Source: Hyphomicrobiaceae bacterium
GTDB taxonomy: Bacteria > Pseudomonadota > Alphaproteobacteria > Rhizobiales > Hyphomicrobiaceae
Length of the DNA: 64,000 nucleotides
NCBI GenBank assembly: GCA_016793635.1
Contig: JAEUMD010000007.1
Location: forward strand, 62,001-126,000
Direction of reading: 5' to 3'
Positions within the stretch are counted from its first letter, which is position 1; each line of letters opens with the position of its first letter. The translations under genes were made by a program, and so were the position numbers. Shown piece after piece: positions 7,819 to 16,903 of this stretch. A model generated the notes under the pieces. It was not told the origin of the DNA and made no database searches. It saw nothing but the letters and a program-made list of their open reading frames with translations.

Positions 7819-8389
7819 GCGCGCCCTCCTCTTTGGCTTTCTCGCTGCGGTCCTTGCCTGCCTTGCCGAGCTTCTGCTCGAAGGCGCTGAGCTTTTCGAG
7901 GCTGCGAACCAGCGTGTTGAGCGAACGGGTGGTGCGCTCGCTGTCCGCCGTGCTTGCGTCGGCGTTCTCGGCCATGTGCTGCTCGATCCGTCTCAGCTTG
8001 ACATCCATCGCGTCGTAGAGCCGCTCGACCATTGCGCGGCGCGCCGGAGCACCCTTGCCTGCCCGGCGGGGGCGACGCGCGGAAGTCGGGTTACTTCGCG
8101 AAGAAGATTCGGCGGCGACGCCTTCCCCTGCCCCGTCCACCGGGTGCTGCCCCAATCCCTCGGTTGCGCCGGCCGTTTTCCTTCTGCTCCGATCCGAGAT
8201 CGGCCGGGCCGGCGCATCTGCATCCGGTCCAACATCCCGCCCCCCCCGGGCCGGCCATCGCATCGTCCGGGCCACCGCGACGATCTTCTGGCGCGTCACA
8301 CCGAACCGCGCGGCGATTTCGCCGACGGGATCGGCGCCCTCACGCCACAGACGCGCGATTTCGGCCCATGTCGCTTCGTCGCGTGACAT
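7751..8389 (-). CDS. GTA gp1-like small terminase / HTH protein
   Basis: A 212-residue protein starting MSRDEATWAEIARLWREG. Residues about 7-45 form a helix-turn-helix (ARLWREGADPVGEIAARFGVTRQKI). A long polar, Arg/Ala-rich linker follows, then a C-terminal coiled-coil helix (ERTTRSLNTLVRSLEKLSAFEQKL). This layout fits the small terminase of GTA clusters, which in GTAs may have lost sequence-specific DNA recognition. It is the first gene of the cluster, about 133 bases downstream of the promoter at 8522-8550. Upstream in-frame ATGs exist but give low-quality sequence. Confidence 0.75.
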   Translation of the reverse strand: MSRDEATWAEIARLWREGADPVGEIAARFGVTRQKIVAVARTMRWPARGGRDVGPDADAPARPISDRSRRKTAGATEGLGQHPVDGAGEGVAAESSSRSNPTSARRPRRAGKGAPARRAMVERLYDAMDVKLRRIEQHMAENADASTADSERTTRSLNTLVRSLEKLSAFEQKLGKAGKDRSEKAKEEGARDTTERRRQELARRIAKLLERN

Positions 8390-8521
8390 GGAACTCCGCA
8401 TGCAACGTGCAGGAAATTGAGAGATTGCGCGGACCCTGGGTCGAATCTGGCTGGATCGGCCTGCGCGCCGACTGCGCTGCCCTAACCGCACCCCGCCGAC
8501 CCAATGATCGCGTTATACAGA

Positions 8522-8550
8522 TTTGTAAAGAAACAGCGCGGCGCTGTCAA
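8522..8550 (-). promoter_or_regulatory. Sigma70-like promoter of the GTA cluster
   Basis: Reading the minus strand, TTGACA (8550-8545, a perfect -35 consensus) is followed by a 17-base spacer and TACAAA (8527-8522). It points toward the gp1-like gene. The region is AT-rich compared with its surroundings. A perfect 15-base palindrome, ACAGCGC-G-GCGCTGT (8533-8547), covers part of the -35 and the spacer, so a dimeric regulator bound there would block the polymerase. Transcription has not been demonstrated; the call is from sequence alone. Confidence 0.55.
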
Positions 8551-8597
8551 CAGTAAATGCGCAGCGTTATGAAGTAAAATTCTGACGCAACCAAGTC

Positions 8598-8612
8598 TTT
8601 ACTTGAAGTAAA
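8598..8612. promoter_or_regulatory. Palindromic operator candidate upstream of the GTA promoter
   Basis: A perfect 15-base palindrome, TTTACTT-G-AAGTAAA, lies about 50 bases upstream of the -35 box. Its half GAAGTAAAA is repeated directly at 8571-8579. The position suits an activator or a repressor-looping site. It does not match the CtrA box TTAA-N7-TTAA. The binding protein is unknown. Confidence 0.45.
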
Positions 8613-8674
8613 ACCTTTCAATATTAGGCGACTCCAGTAGGGCGAGGATAAACTTCAGCCGAACCCCATGCGGC

Positions 8675-9136
8675 TCAGCCATCGTCGAGATCGGAAATTA
8701 TGAAGCGCTCGAAGTCCAGCGGGCTGACCCGCGTCTCGCTCAGGCTCCAGTCCCGCACCGAAATTCCCGCCTCGTGCACCGTTTCCGGTGATCCCGAGAT
8801 CAAGGGATGCCACCAGGCCAATCCGCGCCCCTCCGCGACGCGCCTGTACGCGCAAGAGGTGGGCAGCCACGCAAGTCGCTTCACCTTCACCGGGTCGATG
8901 GCGACACAATCCGGCATCTTGGCGTGCCTGTTCTCATAATCTGAACATCGGCATTTGCCGATATCGAGTAGCCCGCAGGCCAGCCTTGTCAGGTGCACGC
9001 TACCGTCGTCCTCGTCCTCGAGCTTCAACAGGCAGCAGCGGCCACAGCCGTCGCAAAGGGCCTCCCACTCCTCCGCTGTCATCTCGTCGAGAAGCTTGGT
9101 CGTCCAGAACGGCGTGCCATCCTCACTCGCGGCCAT
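8675..9136 (-). CDS. YcgN family (UPF0260) cysteine cluster protein
   Basis: A 153-residue protein from the ATG at 9136. It contains [37 protein letters not shown], then [18 protein letters not shown] and [30 protein letters not shown]. The array of conserved cysteines (CDGCGRCC, C-x-C, C, C) is the hallmark of YcgN/UPF0260, presumed to bind a metal or iron-sulfur cluster; its function is unknown. The frame stays open upstream to 9358, but the family starts near the PFW motif. It is divergent from the PBP gene. Confidence 0.88.
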   Translation of the reverse strand: MAASEDGTPFWTTKLLDEMTAEEWEALCDGCGRCCLLKLEDEDDGSVHLTRLACGLLDIGKCRCSDYENRHAKMPDCVAIDPVKVKRLAWLPTSCAYRRVAEGRGLAWWHPLISGSPETVHEAGISVRDWSLSETRVSPLDFERFIISDLDDG

Positions 9137-9372
9137 CGGAATTTTCCATTGTTCGTGTTGCCGGCAGAACGCGTCTGCCGCCGCGATTCGGCCCGCACTC
9201 GCTGCTATCCTCACTACTCCGGCGAGTCGCAGGGGCGCATCCCCATGCACAATCCCGGTATAGGGCGGGCCGTCCGAGACGAAAACGGTTAATCGGCGGC
9301 TCCAATCGTCGTACATAGTCGCTTCCCGGCGACGCACGCCGGAAAACGACCACCACACGTCCGAGGCCCCGT

Positions 9373-11601
9373 TTGAGCGATTGGTTCTTCAAGGAAGGCG
9401 GGCGCGACCGCCTGATCGACTGGCTCGACCTGGATTCGCGGATCGATTCCGCGTTCGCAGGGACGCGCGCCTGGATCAGCGACAAATGGAACTCGGGGTC
9501 CAGCTATTTCGCGCGGTTCAAGATCAGCGGCTGGAAGCGCCTCGCCAACGAATTCGCCAGCGATGCCCTGACCCTCGGCACCGGCGGCCTGGTCATCCTT
9601 TACGGCCTCGCCCTGCCGGCCCTCGTCGAATTCGACGAAGGGCGCTTTCTGACCGGCCACTATGCCGTGAAGATCCTCGACCGCAACGGCACCGAGATCG
9701 GCAAGCGCGGCATCCTCCACAACGACGCGGTGCCACTCGAGGAGATTCCCGACTACATGATCCGCGCGGCCCTCGCCACCGAGGATCGGCGGTTCTTCGA
9801 GCACTTCGGCGTCGACTTCCTCGGCACCTTCCGCGCCCTCGTCACCAACCTTCAGGCCAACGACGTCGTCCAGGGCGGGTCGACCCTCACACAGCAGCTC
9901 GCCAAGAACCTGTTTCTGTCGTCCGAACGTTCGATCCAGCGCAAGCTGAAGGAGGTCTTCCTCGCCTTCCTGCTCGAGAGCCGCTTCACCAAACGCGAGA
10001 TCCTGAAGCTCTACCTCGACCGTGCCTACATGGGCGGAGGCGCCTTTGGCGTCGAGGCGGCCTCGCAGTTCTATTTCGGCAAGTCGGTCCGCAGCATCAA
10101 CATGGCGGAAGCCGCACTGCTCGCCGGCCTCTTCAAGGCGCCAACCAAGTACGCTCCGCACGTCAACCTGCCGGCCGCCCGTGCCCGCACCAACGAGGTG
10201 CTCTCCAACCTCGTCGAGGCCGGATACTACTCTGCAGGTCAGGTCCACGCTGCCCGCTTGCATCCCGCCCGCATCGTCGAGAACCGATCGACCAGCACGC
10301 CGGACTGGTTCCTCGACTGGGCCTTCGAGGAAGTGCAGCGGGTCGCGGAGGGCAAGGGGCAGTACGTCCTTACGGCGCGGACCACGCTCGACCTCAATCT
10401 GCAAAAGACGGCCGAGGAAGCACTCGTCTCCAATATCAAGTCGAGTGGCCGGGCACTCAACGCACGCTCCGGCGCGCTCGTCTCGATGGACGTCGACGGC
10501 GCGGTGCGCGCCATCGTTGGCGGCGTCGACTATGGCGAGAGCCAGTTCAACCGCGCCACCGCCGCCCGCCGTCAGCCCGGCTCGTCATTCAAGCCCTACG
10601 TCTATGCGGTCGCGCTCGAGGAAGGCTACACGCCGCGCACCGTCGTCCGCGACAGCTCGCGCTCGTGCGGAAACTGGGCGCCGAAGAACTACAGCGGCGG
10701 CGGCGGCAGCGGTCGCTCGCTCTCGCTCACCGAGGCGCTCGCCCGCTCGCTCAACACCGTCGCCGTCGACCTCTCCCTCAAACTTGGGCGCGAGAAGGTC
10801 ATGGACATGGTGCAGCGGCTCGGTGTCTCCGGCGTCAAGAAGACGTGCTCGATGGCCCTCGGCGATGGCGGCGTCACACTGCTCGAGCATACGGGTGGCT
10901 ACGCGACGTTCGCCAACGGCGGCAAGCTCGCCAAGCCCTATGCCGTGCTCGAGCTCGTCAACTCGCAAGGCGAGACGATCTACACTCACGAGCGCGATGC
11001 ACCGAAGCCGCCGCAGACCGTGCCACGCCAGGTCGCCGAGCAGCTCAACCAGATGATGCAGGCGGTGGTCGAGCAGGGCACCGGCACGAAGGCGCAGCTC
11101 CCCTTCACCTACGCCGTCGGCAAGACAGGCACCAGCTCGAGCTATCGCGACGCTTGGTTCGTCGGCTTCACCGGCCAGTTCGTCACCGGCGTCTGGGTCG
11201 GCAACGACGACTTCCGCCCGACGCGCAACGTCACCGGCGGCAGCCTGCCGACACAGGTTTGGCACGCCTACATGTCGGTCGCCCATACCGACATGAATAT
11301 CGGCCAGATCCCGGGCCTGCCGGTACATCCTCGCCAGGTCGAGGAGCAGCAGCGGTTGGCCGAGCTGAAACGCAGCGACCCGATGCTCGCCGCTGAGCGC
11401 GGCACCGCGCCACGAGACCTCAGGCTGCCGCAAACGACGCGTGACGCTCTGAAACGGCTGTCACAGGCCATGCGCAAGGCCGTGTCTGGCGAATCGCCGT
11501 CCGCCGCCCCCGACACCCGCAGAGGCGATGCTTCGCCCGCGTCGAGAACGCAGACGGCGACGGGCGCGGCCCAATCCGCTCCTAGCCTCGAGACACGATA
11601 G
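9373..11601 (+). CDS. Class A penicillin-binding protein (PBP1A-type transglycosylase/transpeptidase)
   Basis: A 742-residue bifunctional peptidoglycan synthase with an apparent TTG start at 9373. A membrane anchor lies near residues 72-90 ([16 protein letters not shown]). The GT51 domain has E137[11 protein letters not shown], [12 protein letters not shown] near 169 and [18 protein letters not shown]. The transpeptidase domain has S404-S-F-K407 (nucleophile motif), S459-L-N461 and K584-T-G586, so all catalytic motifs are intact. The last ~90 residues are a low-complexity cytoplasmic/periplasmic tail. It makes and cross-links glycan strands at the inner membrane. It is followed 9 bases later by the DUF1214 gene. 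Confidence 0.93.
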   Translation: MSDWFFKEGGRDRLIDWLDLDSRIDSAFAGTRAWISDKWNSGSSYFARFKISGWKRLANEFASDALTLGTGGLVILYGLALPALVEFDEGRFLTGHYAVKILDRNGTEIGKRGILHNDAVPLEEIPDYMIRAALATEDRRFFEHFGVDFLGTFRALVTNLQANDVVQGGSTLTQQLAKNLFLSSERSIQRKLKEVFLAFLLESRFTKREILKLYLDRAYMGGGAFGVEAASQFYFGKSVRSINMAEAALLAGLFKAPTKYAPHVNLPAARARTNEVLSNLVEAGYYSAGQVHAARLHPARIVENRSTSTPDWFLDWAFEEVQRVAEGKGQYVLTARTTLDLNLQKTAEEALVSNIKSSGRALNARSGALVSMDVDGAVRAIVGGVDYGESQFNRATAARRQPGSSFKPYVYAVALEEGYTPRTVVRDSSRSCGNWAPKNYSGGGGSGRSLSLTEALARSLNTVAVDLSLKLGREKVMDMVQRLGVSGVKKTCSMALGDGGVTLLEHTGGYATFANGGKLAKPYAVLELVNSQGETIYTHERDAPKPPQTVPRQVAEQLNQMMQAVVEQGTGTKAQLPFTYAVGKTGTSSSYRDAWFVGFTGQFVTGVWVGNDDFRPTRNVTGGSLPTQVWHAYMSVAHTDMNIGQIPGLPVHPRQVEEQQRLAELKRSDPMLAAERGTAPRDLRLPQTTRDALKRLSQAMRKAVSGESPSAAPDTRRGDASPASRTQTATGAAQSAPSLETR

Positions 11602-11610
11602 GCTCACCGC

Positions 11611-12240
11611 ATGAACTTCGAGCTCTATCTGCTCCGCCAGCGCCTCATGGCGATCATCGCCAGGGTTTCCGACATCGCGCTGTTCATCGGCATCGTGCTG
11701 ATCGGCGGCATCGGCACGCACTGGTACATGGTCGACGCGGGCTCCGTGCTCTCCGTCGAGCGGATCGGTCCATGGGTCTCGTGGGGGCAGGCGACGCGCC
11801 GCAACAGCGACCCCTACGCGCGCGCCCACTTCGCCCGTCTCGGCGCCCTGCCGCTCAGCTCCGAGATCTCGCGCACCTACGTCGCCCACACGGACAACAG
11901 CGGCCACACGCTCTATTCCTCGTGCGACTACACGATCGAGGGGCAGGCCTTCCGCGCCGGCTGGTGGAGCATTTCCGTCTTCGACAACGACGGCGCGCTG
12001 ATCGAGAACCCGGCCGGCCGCTACTCCTTCACGCGCGACACCATGGCCATCGCGCCCGACGGCCGCTTCGTCGTTTCGGTCGCGCGCGACGCCCGCTCGG
12101 GCAATTGGCTGCCGACCGGGGGCGCCGGGCGCCTCGCCGTCATGCTCGTACTGCAAGATGATCGGTCGTCGATCGCCGATGATGCGCTGACGCACGAGGG
12201 CGAGACGCTGCCGAGCATCACACAGGTGAAATGCCGATGA
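11611..12240 (+). CDS. DUF1214 membrane-anchored protein
   Basis: A 209-residue protein with one N-terminal membrane segment (ALFIGIVLIGGIGTHWYMV, about residues 24-43) and an exported domain. The C-terminal part, YSFTRDTMAIAPDGRFVVSVARDARSGNWLPTG, is the DUF1214 beta-sandwich, a domain often fused to DUF1254. Here the two domains are encoded by adjacent genes that overlap at ATGA, so they are probably made together and may form one envelope complex. Biochemical role unknown. Confidence 0.8.
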   Translation: MNFELYLLRQRLMAIIARVSDIALFIGIVLIGGIGTHWYMVDAGSVLSVERIGPWVSWGQATRRNSDPYARAHFARLGALPLSSEISRTYVAHTDNSGHTLYSSCDYTIEGQAFRAGWWSISVFDNDGALIENPAGRYSFTRDTMAIAPDGRFVVSVARDARSGNWLPTGGAGRLAVMLVLQDDRSSIADDALTHEGETLPSITQVKCR

Positions 12241-12983
12241 GCACCTTGCGCAACCTCCTCTCCGACATTTCCGCCCGCATACCCGACGTCGCCTCGAGAG
12301 CCGCGAGCCTGAACCGGCGACTGCCCGCAATCACTCTGCCTCGGCCGTCGATCCAACTGAAATTGCCGGCTGCTAAGCTGCCCCTGCCGTCGAGCGGCGT
12401 GCGGCTGCCGAGCCCGAAGCTTCGCCTGCCCACGATCAACTTCCGGCTTATTTTGGCTGCCCTCTTCGGCATCGGCATCCTTCACATCTTGGCGACTCTC
12501 GCCGCGCCGAGCCTGGCCATCGCCACGGCCTTCGACCGCCTCTCTCTCGTATTGCCGAAGAACCGCATGTTGGTCTTGCCGGAAATCGCACCTGGCAGTC
12601 AGCCGCTACCCTTCCTCAACCCGGCTCTGCGCTACGCCATGTGCCGGTTCGATACCTCCGAAATGCCGATCGACGTCATCGCCAACCTCACCGACACGGG
12701 CTCGAGCCTCAATATTTATTCGCCGGTCGGCGAGACGATCTATGCCTACGCCGCTTCCGCCGACCTGCGCCGCCAGCGAGTGCGTCTCGTCGCGCCTGGT
12801 GAGCGTTTTCTTGGGCTGACCCCAGAGGCACGTGGCCAAGTAGCCAAGGACGTGCCATCCGCGACGCTCCCTGTCCTCACCGGTATCGCCGTCGTCGCCA
12901 TACCCGACCGCGGCCTGGCCTACCGGTCGGAAACCCTCAAAGTGCTCGAGAGCGCAGTCTGTCAGCAACGCTCGACGTTGTAG
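12237..12983 (+). CDS. DUF1254 membrane-anchored protein
   Basis: A 248-residue protein. The start at 12237 is chosen because AGGTGA lies seven bases upstream and the ATG overlaps the preceding TGA; an ATG at 12231 is possible. Residues to about 75 are a Leu/Pro/Arg repeat-like cytoplasmic region (RLPAITLPRPSIQLKLPAAK), followed by a membrane segment (FGIGILHILATLAAPSLAIATA) and the DUF1254 domain (ALRYAMCRFDTSEMPIDVIANLTDTGSS). Partner of the DUF1214 protein. Function unknown. Confidence 0.75.
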   Translation: MSTLRNLLSDISARIPDVASRAASLNRRLPAITLPRPSIQLKLPAAKLPLPSSGVRLPSPKLRLPTINFRLILAALFGIGILHILATLAAPSLAIATAFDRLSLVLPKNRMLVLPEIAPGSQPLPFLNPALRYAMCRFDTSEMPIDVIANLTDTGSSLNIYSPVGETIYAYAASADLRRQRVRLVAPGERFLGLTPEARGQVAKDVPSATLPVLTGIAVVAIPDRGLAYRSETLKVLESAVCQQRSTL

Positions 12984-13409
12984 CGCTCACCCACCAGTTC
13001 ATAGCCCCCGGGTGAAAACCAGACGCGAGGGGCGCAAAGGCCGAACGGTATCGAGGCCGGCTACAAGTCCGCTGCCTCCTGTCGCAAAAAATCGTCACCG
13101 CACCGCACAAGCGGATTTAGCAGCAGCGATGCGCAGCCTGCGATTTGAACGCGAATCGTGGCACTCAAGCATAATTTTGCATAATGCCGCAGGGTCGTAC
13201 TTTCGGTCCTGGCGCCGTCCCGTCACTTGTCATACGCCCGCCAGCGCTTAAGAGTGCTCGTGTGCCTCGTGCACTCCCCCGATAGCTTGGACATGCCAGA
13301 AGCGGCCTGTCATCGGGCCGAGCGTTATGCGGTCAACCACAAATCGCTGCCAGCGCCGACGGGCTTCGCCAGGCGTCCAACGGTAGCCGGAAAACCTGGA
13401 CGAGCCCCG
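12984..13409. other. Intergenic region upstream of moaA
   Basis: 426 bases without a supported gene. The only structure I see is a direct repeat of GCATAAT at 13169-13175 and 13179-13185, spaced one helical turn (10 bases), in an AT-rich patch; it could be a promoter or operator. I found no recognisable molybdenum-cofactor riboswitch. The moaA frame stays open upstream to 13227, but that part reads as non-coding. Confidence 0.3.
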
Positions 13410-14435
13410 ATGCTCCACGCGCCCGAGATCGACGCATCCGCCCCCCTCATTGATCCCTTCGGCCGTCACGTCAGCTACTTGCGCGTTTCGGTGACCGACC
13501 GCTGCGATTTCCGCTGCGTGTACTGTATGGCCGAGAACATGACGTTCCTTCCGAAGCGTGACTTGCTCACACTCGAGGAACTCGACCGGCTGTGCTCCGC
13601 GTTCGTCGAGAAGGGCGTGCGCAAACTGCGCATCACGGGCGGTGAGCCGCTTGTGCGCAAGAACATCCTTTGGCTGTTCCGTGCACTCTCCCGACACCTC
13701 GAGCGCGGCACGCTGGACGAGCTGACCCTCACCACCAACGGCAGCCAGCTCGTCCGTTATGCCGGCGAACTGAAGGCCTGCGGCGTCGAGCGCATCAACG
13801 TATCGATCGATACGCTGCGTCCCGACCGATTCAAGGCGATCACGCGGTGGGGCGAGTTGCAGCCGGTTCTCGACGGGCTTGAAGCAGCCGAGAAGGCCGG
13901 TCTCAAGATCAAGATCAACGCTGTCGCCCTCAAGGACTTCAACGAGGACGAGATCGAGGAGCTGATCCGTTTCGCCCACGGCCGCGGCGCTGATCTGACC
14001 CTTATTGAAACCATGCCGATGGGCGACATCGATGGCGATCGCACCGACCAGTACTTACCCCTGTCTGTCGTCCGCGCACGGCTGATGGACCGCTTCACGC
14101 TCGAGGACATCCCCTACCGGACGGGCGGCCCCGCACGCTATGTCGAGGTCAAGGAAACTGGAGGCCGTCTCGGCTTCATCACGCCGATGACACACAACTT
14201 CTGTGAAAGCTGCAACCGCGTCCGGCTCACCTGCACGGGCACGCTCTACATGTGCCTCGGCCAGGATGACGCAGCAGACCTGCGCGCGCCGCTGCGGGCA
14301 AGCACTGACGACATTCTGCTCGCGGACGCCATCGAGCGCGCCATTGCCCGCAAGCCCAAGGGGCACGATTTCATCATCGACCGCCGCCGTCAGAAGCCGT
14401 CGATCGGGCGCCACATGAGCGTCACCGGCGGCTGA
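13410..14435 (+). CDS. moaA: GTP 3',8-cyclase MoaA
   Basis: A 341-residue radical SAM enzyme for the first step of molybdenum cofactor synthesis, converting GTP to 3',8-cyclo-GTP with MoaC. The SAM cluster motif is C32-DFR-C36-VY-C39. The second [4Fe-4S] site is in the C-terminal part, [19 protein letters not shown], around residues 264-281. The protein ends in the conserved Gly-Gly tail (SVTGG). Other family landmarks are [20 protein letters not shown] and NVSIDTL. The start at 13410 gives the usual length. The cofactor may serve the molybdenum/tungsten formate dehydrogenase encoded later in this window. Confidence 0.95.
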   Translation: MLHAPEIDASAPLIDPFGRHVSYLRVSVTDRCDFRCVYCMAENMTFLPKRDLLTLEELDRLCSAFVEKGVRKLRITGGEPLVRKNILWLFRALSRHLERGTLDELTLTTNGSQLVRYAGELKACGVERINVSIDTLRPDRFKAITRWGELQPVLDGLEAAEKAGLKIKINAVALKDFNEDEIEELIRFAHGRGADLTLIETMPMGDIDGDRTDQYLPLSVVRARLMDRFTLEDIPYRTGGPARYVEVKETGGRLGFITPMTHNFCESCNRVRLTCTGTLYMCLGQDDAADLRAPLRASTDDILLADAIERAIARKPKGHDFIIDRRRQKPSIGRHMSVTGG

Positions 14436-14499
14436 ACGCTCCAGCGATTGCCATCCGGACGAGACGGCTCAGCGACAAGAGGTTCTTCCGGGCGCCCTC

Positions 14500-14715
14500 T
14501 CAGCGCTTCGGACGGTACTGCCCAGTCGCAGGATCTAGCACCAGCGCGCCGAGATCGCGGGCAGTGTCGGAGCGGGCGGCGTCCTCCGCGTGCTGTCTCA
14601 TCTCCTCGGCAGCACGGGCGGTCTCCGCCGCCATCCGCTCGAGCTGGCGCATCGCCCAGCGCCCGCCCGCGTAGAGCCCCGCACCGGCGATCATCAGAAA
14701 TACCACTTGCGGCAT
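14500..14715 (-). CDS. Small membrane protein, unknown
   Basis: A 71-residue protein from the ATG at 14715 (MPQVVFLMIAGAGLYAGGRW). One N-terminal hydrophobic helix is followed by a charged Ala-rich amphipathic helix and a tail VLDPATGQYRPKR. It lies 84 bases downstream of the S49 peptidase gene on the same strand, probably co-transcribed, and might be a membrane partner of that peptidase. I do not recognise a named family. Confidence 0.6.
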   Translation of the reverse strand: MPQVVFLMIAGAGLYAGGRWAMRQLERMAAETARAAEEMRQHAEDAARSDTARDLGALVLDPATGQYRPKR

Positions 14716-14799
14716 TCGAGCCCCCGCATGTCCATGGGACCGGTCGCAGACCGCCCCGCCAGTCATTGCGCGTCGTCGGCAGGCGCCAAATCGCAGCCG

Positions 14800-15660
14800 T
14801 CACAGACCGTAGCGCGACCAGAGCGCCCGCGCCTCGATAGCCGACATCAGATCCTCGGCGAAAGCAAGGCCCTGCCCGCCGCCTTCGAGCATCGCGCCGG
14901 CCGTCGCTGCGGCCCCGACGCCCGGCAGTCTTTGCAGGCGTGACAGCAAACCACCGCGCACCATCGGCACGGCCCGAAGACGGACCTTCTCGCCGAACAC
15001 CTCGCGCATCTTCGAGCGCATGTCCGTGATGCCATCGATCAGGCCAAGGTCGAGCGCCGTCCGTGCCGACCAGAACGCGCCGGAGAAGAGTTCTCCGTCG
15101 GCGCCCTTGAGGCGGCCCGCCCGGCGGTCCTTGACGACGCCGATGAACACGTCGTGGATATCGCGCTGGATCGATTTCAGCAAAGCAACGTCCTCGGGGT
15201 TCTCCGGCCGGAACGGGTCGAGCGATCCCTTCATCTCGCCGCTCGTATGCACGCGGCGCTCGATGTCGAGACGCTTTATCGCCTTGTCGAGACCGAAGCT
15301 CGCCGAGATCACACCGATCGAGCCGACGATCGACGATGGATCGGCGTAGATCTCGTCACCCGCGACCGCGAGATAGTAGCCGCCGGACGCCGCCACGTCC
15401 TCGCAGAACACGTAGACCTTCTTGCCTGTCTCCTTCGCGTGCTGGCGGATGCGCTTGAAGATCAGGCTGGACTGGGCTGGCGAGCCGCCGGGCGAGTTGA
15501 TCGCCACCGCGACCGCCGGCAGCTTGGAGATCGCGAACGCCTTGGCGATCGGCCCGGCCACCGCGCCAATAGACAGCCCCGGCCGCAGTGGCGTCGCCAT
15601 CCCAATCGGCCCTGCAAAGCGCAATACCGGAACTACGGCCCCGCGATCGAACGGCCACAT
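14800..15660 (-). CDS. S49 family signal peptide peptidase-like protease (SppA-type)
   Basis: A 286-residue peptidase. The start at 15660 begins MWPFDRGAVVPVLRFAGPIG. The Ser-Lys dyad is visible as S92 in VAASGGYYLA and K144 in SGEMKGSLDPFRPE, 52 residues apart, the spacing known for short bacterial SppA. AVAINSPGGSPAQS and IVGSIGVIS are further family motifs. There is no clear N-terminal membrane helix, so association with the membrane may be peripheral or through the downstream small membrane protein. It likely degrades residual signal peptides. Confidence 0.88.
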   Translation of the reverse strand: MWPFDRGAVVPVLRFAGPIGMATPLRPGLSIGAVAGPIAKAFAISKLPAVAVAINSPGGSPAQSSLIFKRIRQHAKETGKKVYVFCEDVAASGGYYLAVAGDEIYADPSSIVGSIGVISASFGLDKAIKRLDIERRVHTSGEMKGSLDPFRPENPEDVALLKSIQRDIHDVFIGVVKDRRAGRLKGADGELFSGAFWSARTALDLGLIDGITDMRSKMREVFGEKVRLRAVPMVRGGLLSRLQRLPGVGAAATAGAMLEGGGQGLAFAEDLMSAIEARALWSRYGL

Positions 15661-15733
15661 GTCTTGTCTCTGCTCCTGCGCCAACGAACGCCTCGGAATA
15701 TAGGGATTCTTGTGGGCGGCACGAGGGGGGCCG

Positions 15734-16582
15734 TCAACCCGTTCGCGCGCCCATCGCCGCGAGATCGAGCCCTGCCCCGTCGCGGAGGATCGCATCCGCT
15801 TTGTCGGTGAAACCCCCGTCGGAGCCATGCACCACGAAACCCGCGAGCAGCCGCAGTGGCGCCCGGCTGCCTTTGGTGCCGCGCACGAGCACTCGTCCCG
15901 CCGGCGCGCCAGCACGCGAATGCAGGCCCAGCACGTCGAGCGCGCCGAAGCGCCGGGAGAGCACGGCCAGAACCTCGTCGAGGGCATCGGCCTTGTGGAT
16001 CATCACCGCCTGGCCACCCGGCCTGCAGAACCGTGCCATCGCCCGCGCCCAGTCGTCGAGCGCGCCGGGCGGCATCGCGTTCGCACCGGCCTTGACCGGA
16101 TTGGTCGAGGCCGTGCCGCTTCCCTCCTCGTGGTAGGGCGGATTGGCGAGAACCACATCGTAGTGCTCGCCGGAAAGGCCCGCCGCGGCGAGCGTCGCCG
16201 CCGGCGATAGGATGTCCGCCTCGAAAACGTTGAGGCGCTGAGACAAGCTATTCGCGGCAACGTTGCGGCGCGCCAGATCGGCAAGCAGGGGTTGCATCTC
16301 CACCAGATCCACCCGCGCATCGGGCATCCGCCGCGCGACACATAAGCCGACCGTCCCGACGCCTGCCCCCGCGTCGAGCACGCGGACCGGCCGTCCTGTC
16401 CCACCGGGAGCAGCCGCCGCCAGCAGCACGGCGTCGATGCCCGCGCGATACCCGCGCGCGGGCTGCAGAACCTTGAGCGCGCCGCCGAGGAAGGCATCCG
16501 CCGTCACGCCTGCCGGATCGGCAAACTCCGGTCCCGCGATCGCCCCTCGCTGACCCACCTGCACAACATCATCGCGCCCCAT
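15734..16582 (-). CDS. Class I SAM methyltransferase, TrmN6/YfiC-like
   Basis: A 282-residue Rossmann methyltransferase. It has T-x-D-A-F-L-G-G near the start, RAGIDAVLLAAA, the SAM-binding loop VLDAGAGVGTVGLCVA, VDLVEMQP and the catalytic N-P-P-Y (VVLANPPYHEEG). NPPY plus the DAFLGG/GIDAVLLA arrangement is typical of tRNA1(Val) adenine-37 N6 methyltransferases, so the target is probably an adenine in RNA. The ATG at 16582 overlaps the DUF2007 gene by 14 bases; the two are translationally coupled. Confidence 0.82.
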   Translation of the reverse strand: MGRDDVVQVGQRGAIAGPEFADPAGVTADAFLGGALKVLQPARGYRAGIDAVLLAAAAPGGTGRPVRVLDAGAGVGTVGLCVARRMPDARVDLVEMQPLLADLARRNVAANSLSQRLNVFEADILSPAATLAAAGLSGEHYDVVLANPPYHEEGSGTASTNPVKAGANAMPPGALDDWARAMARFCRPGGQAVMIHKADALDEVLAVLSRRFGALDVLGLHSRAGAPAGRVLVRGTKGSRAPLRLLAGFVVHGSDGGFTDKADAILRDGAGLDLAAMGARTG

Positions 16583-16817
16583 CGTCCGCGCCCCCGTCGT
16601 CACCCTCTTGGCGCAACTGCTCCACATCAGCCATCACCCGCATCGCGACGTCAAAATCCTCGTCGGCCACGAGCAATCGGCGCGGCAATACGCCGATGGA
16701 GCCTTCGAGTACGCTCATGTTCTGATCTGCGATCACGGATGGGATGCCCGCGTCACGCAACAGCACCTCGACGAACGACAGGAGCACCGGATCGTTGGTA
16801 CGGACGACTTCCTTCAT
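16569..16817 (-). CDS. DUF2007 putative signal-transducing protein
   Basis: An 82-residue protein (MKEVVRTNDPVLLSFVEVLLRDAGIPSVIADQNMSVLEGSIG). The motif V-x-x-x-L-x-x-x-G-I-x-x-x-x-x-D followed by SVLEGSIGVLPRRLLVADEDFDVA is DUF2007, a small ferredoxin-like fold resembling a PII/ACT module. It is usually encoded directly upstream of the methyltransferase, as here. The start at 16817 is chosen over longer frames because it matches family length. Divergent from the polyprenyl synthase gene. Confidence 0.8.
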   Translation of the reverse strand: MKEVVRTNDPVLLSFVEVLLRDAGIPSVIADQNMSVLEGSIGVLPRRLLVADEDFDVAMRVMADVEQLRQEGDDGGADDGAR

Positions 16818-16903
16818 GAGGCGTTCCCAAGGGGAAAAAGTTTCATGATGCGCGTCCTCCTGCTTGTCACTAAGGTGCCGGGGCAACGGCCTCCGGCCGA
16901 ACC

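Noticed and set aside
1-8389. Complete temperate prophage
   Set aside because: No integrase, repressor, replication or lysis gene and no attachment repeats in view; gene order fits GTA. The missing left side could still change this.
9381-11396. A 671-codon plus-strand frame inside the PBP gene
   Set aside because: Shifted frame of the PBP coding sequence; Arg-rich with no motif, while the PBP frame has complete catalytic motifs.
12984-13409. Molybdenum cofactor riboswitch upstream of moaA
   Set aside because: No recognisable conserved core; only a short AT-rich repeat is present.
13227-13409. N-terminal extension of MoaA
   Set aside because: The extra 61 residues are unlike MoaA; the ATG at 13410 gives the normal family start before LIDPFGR.
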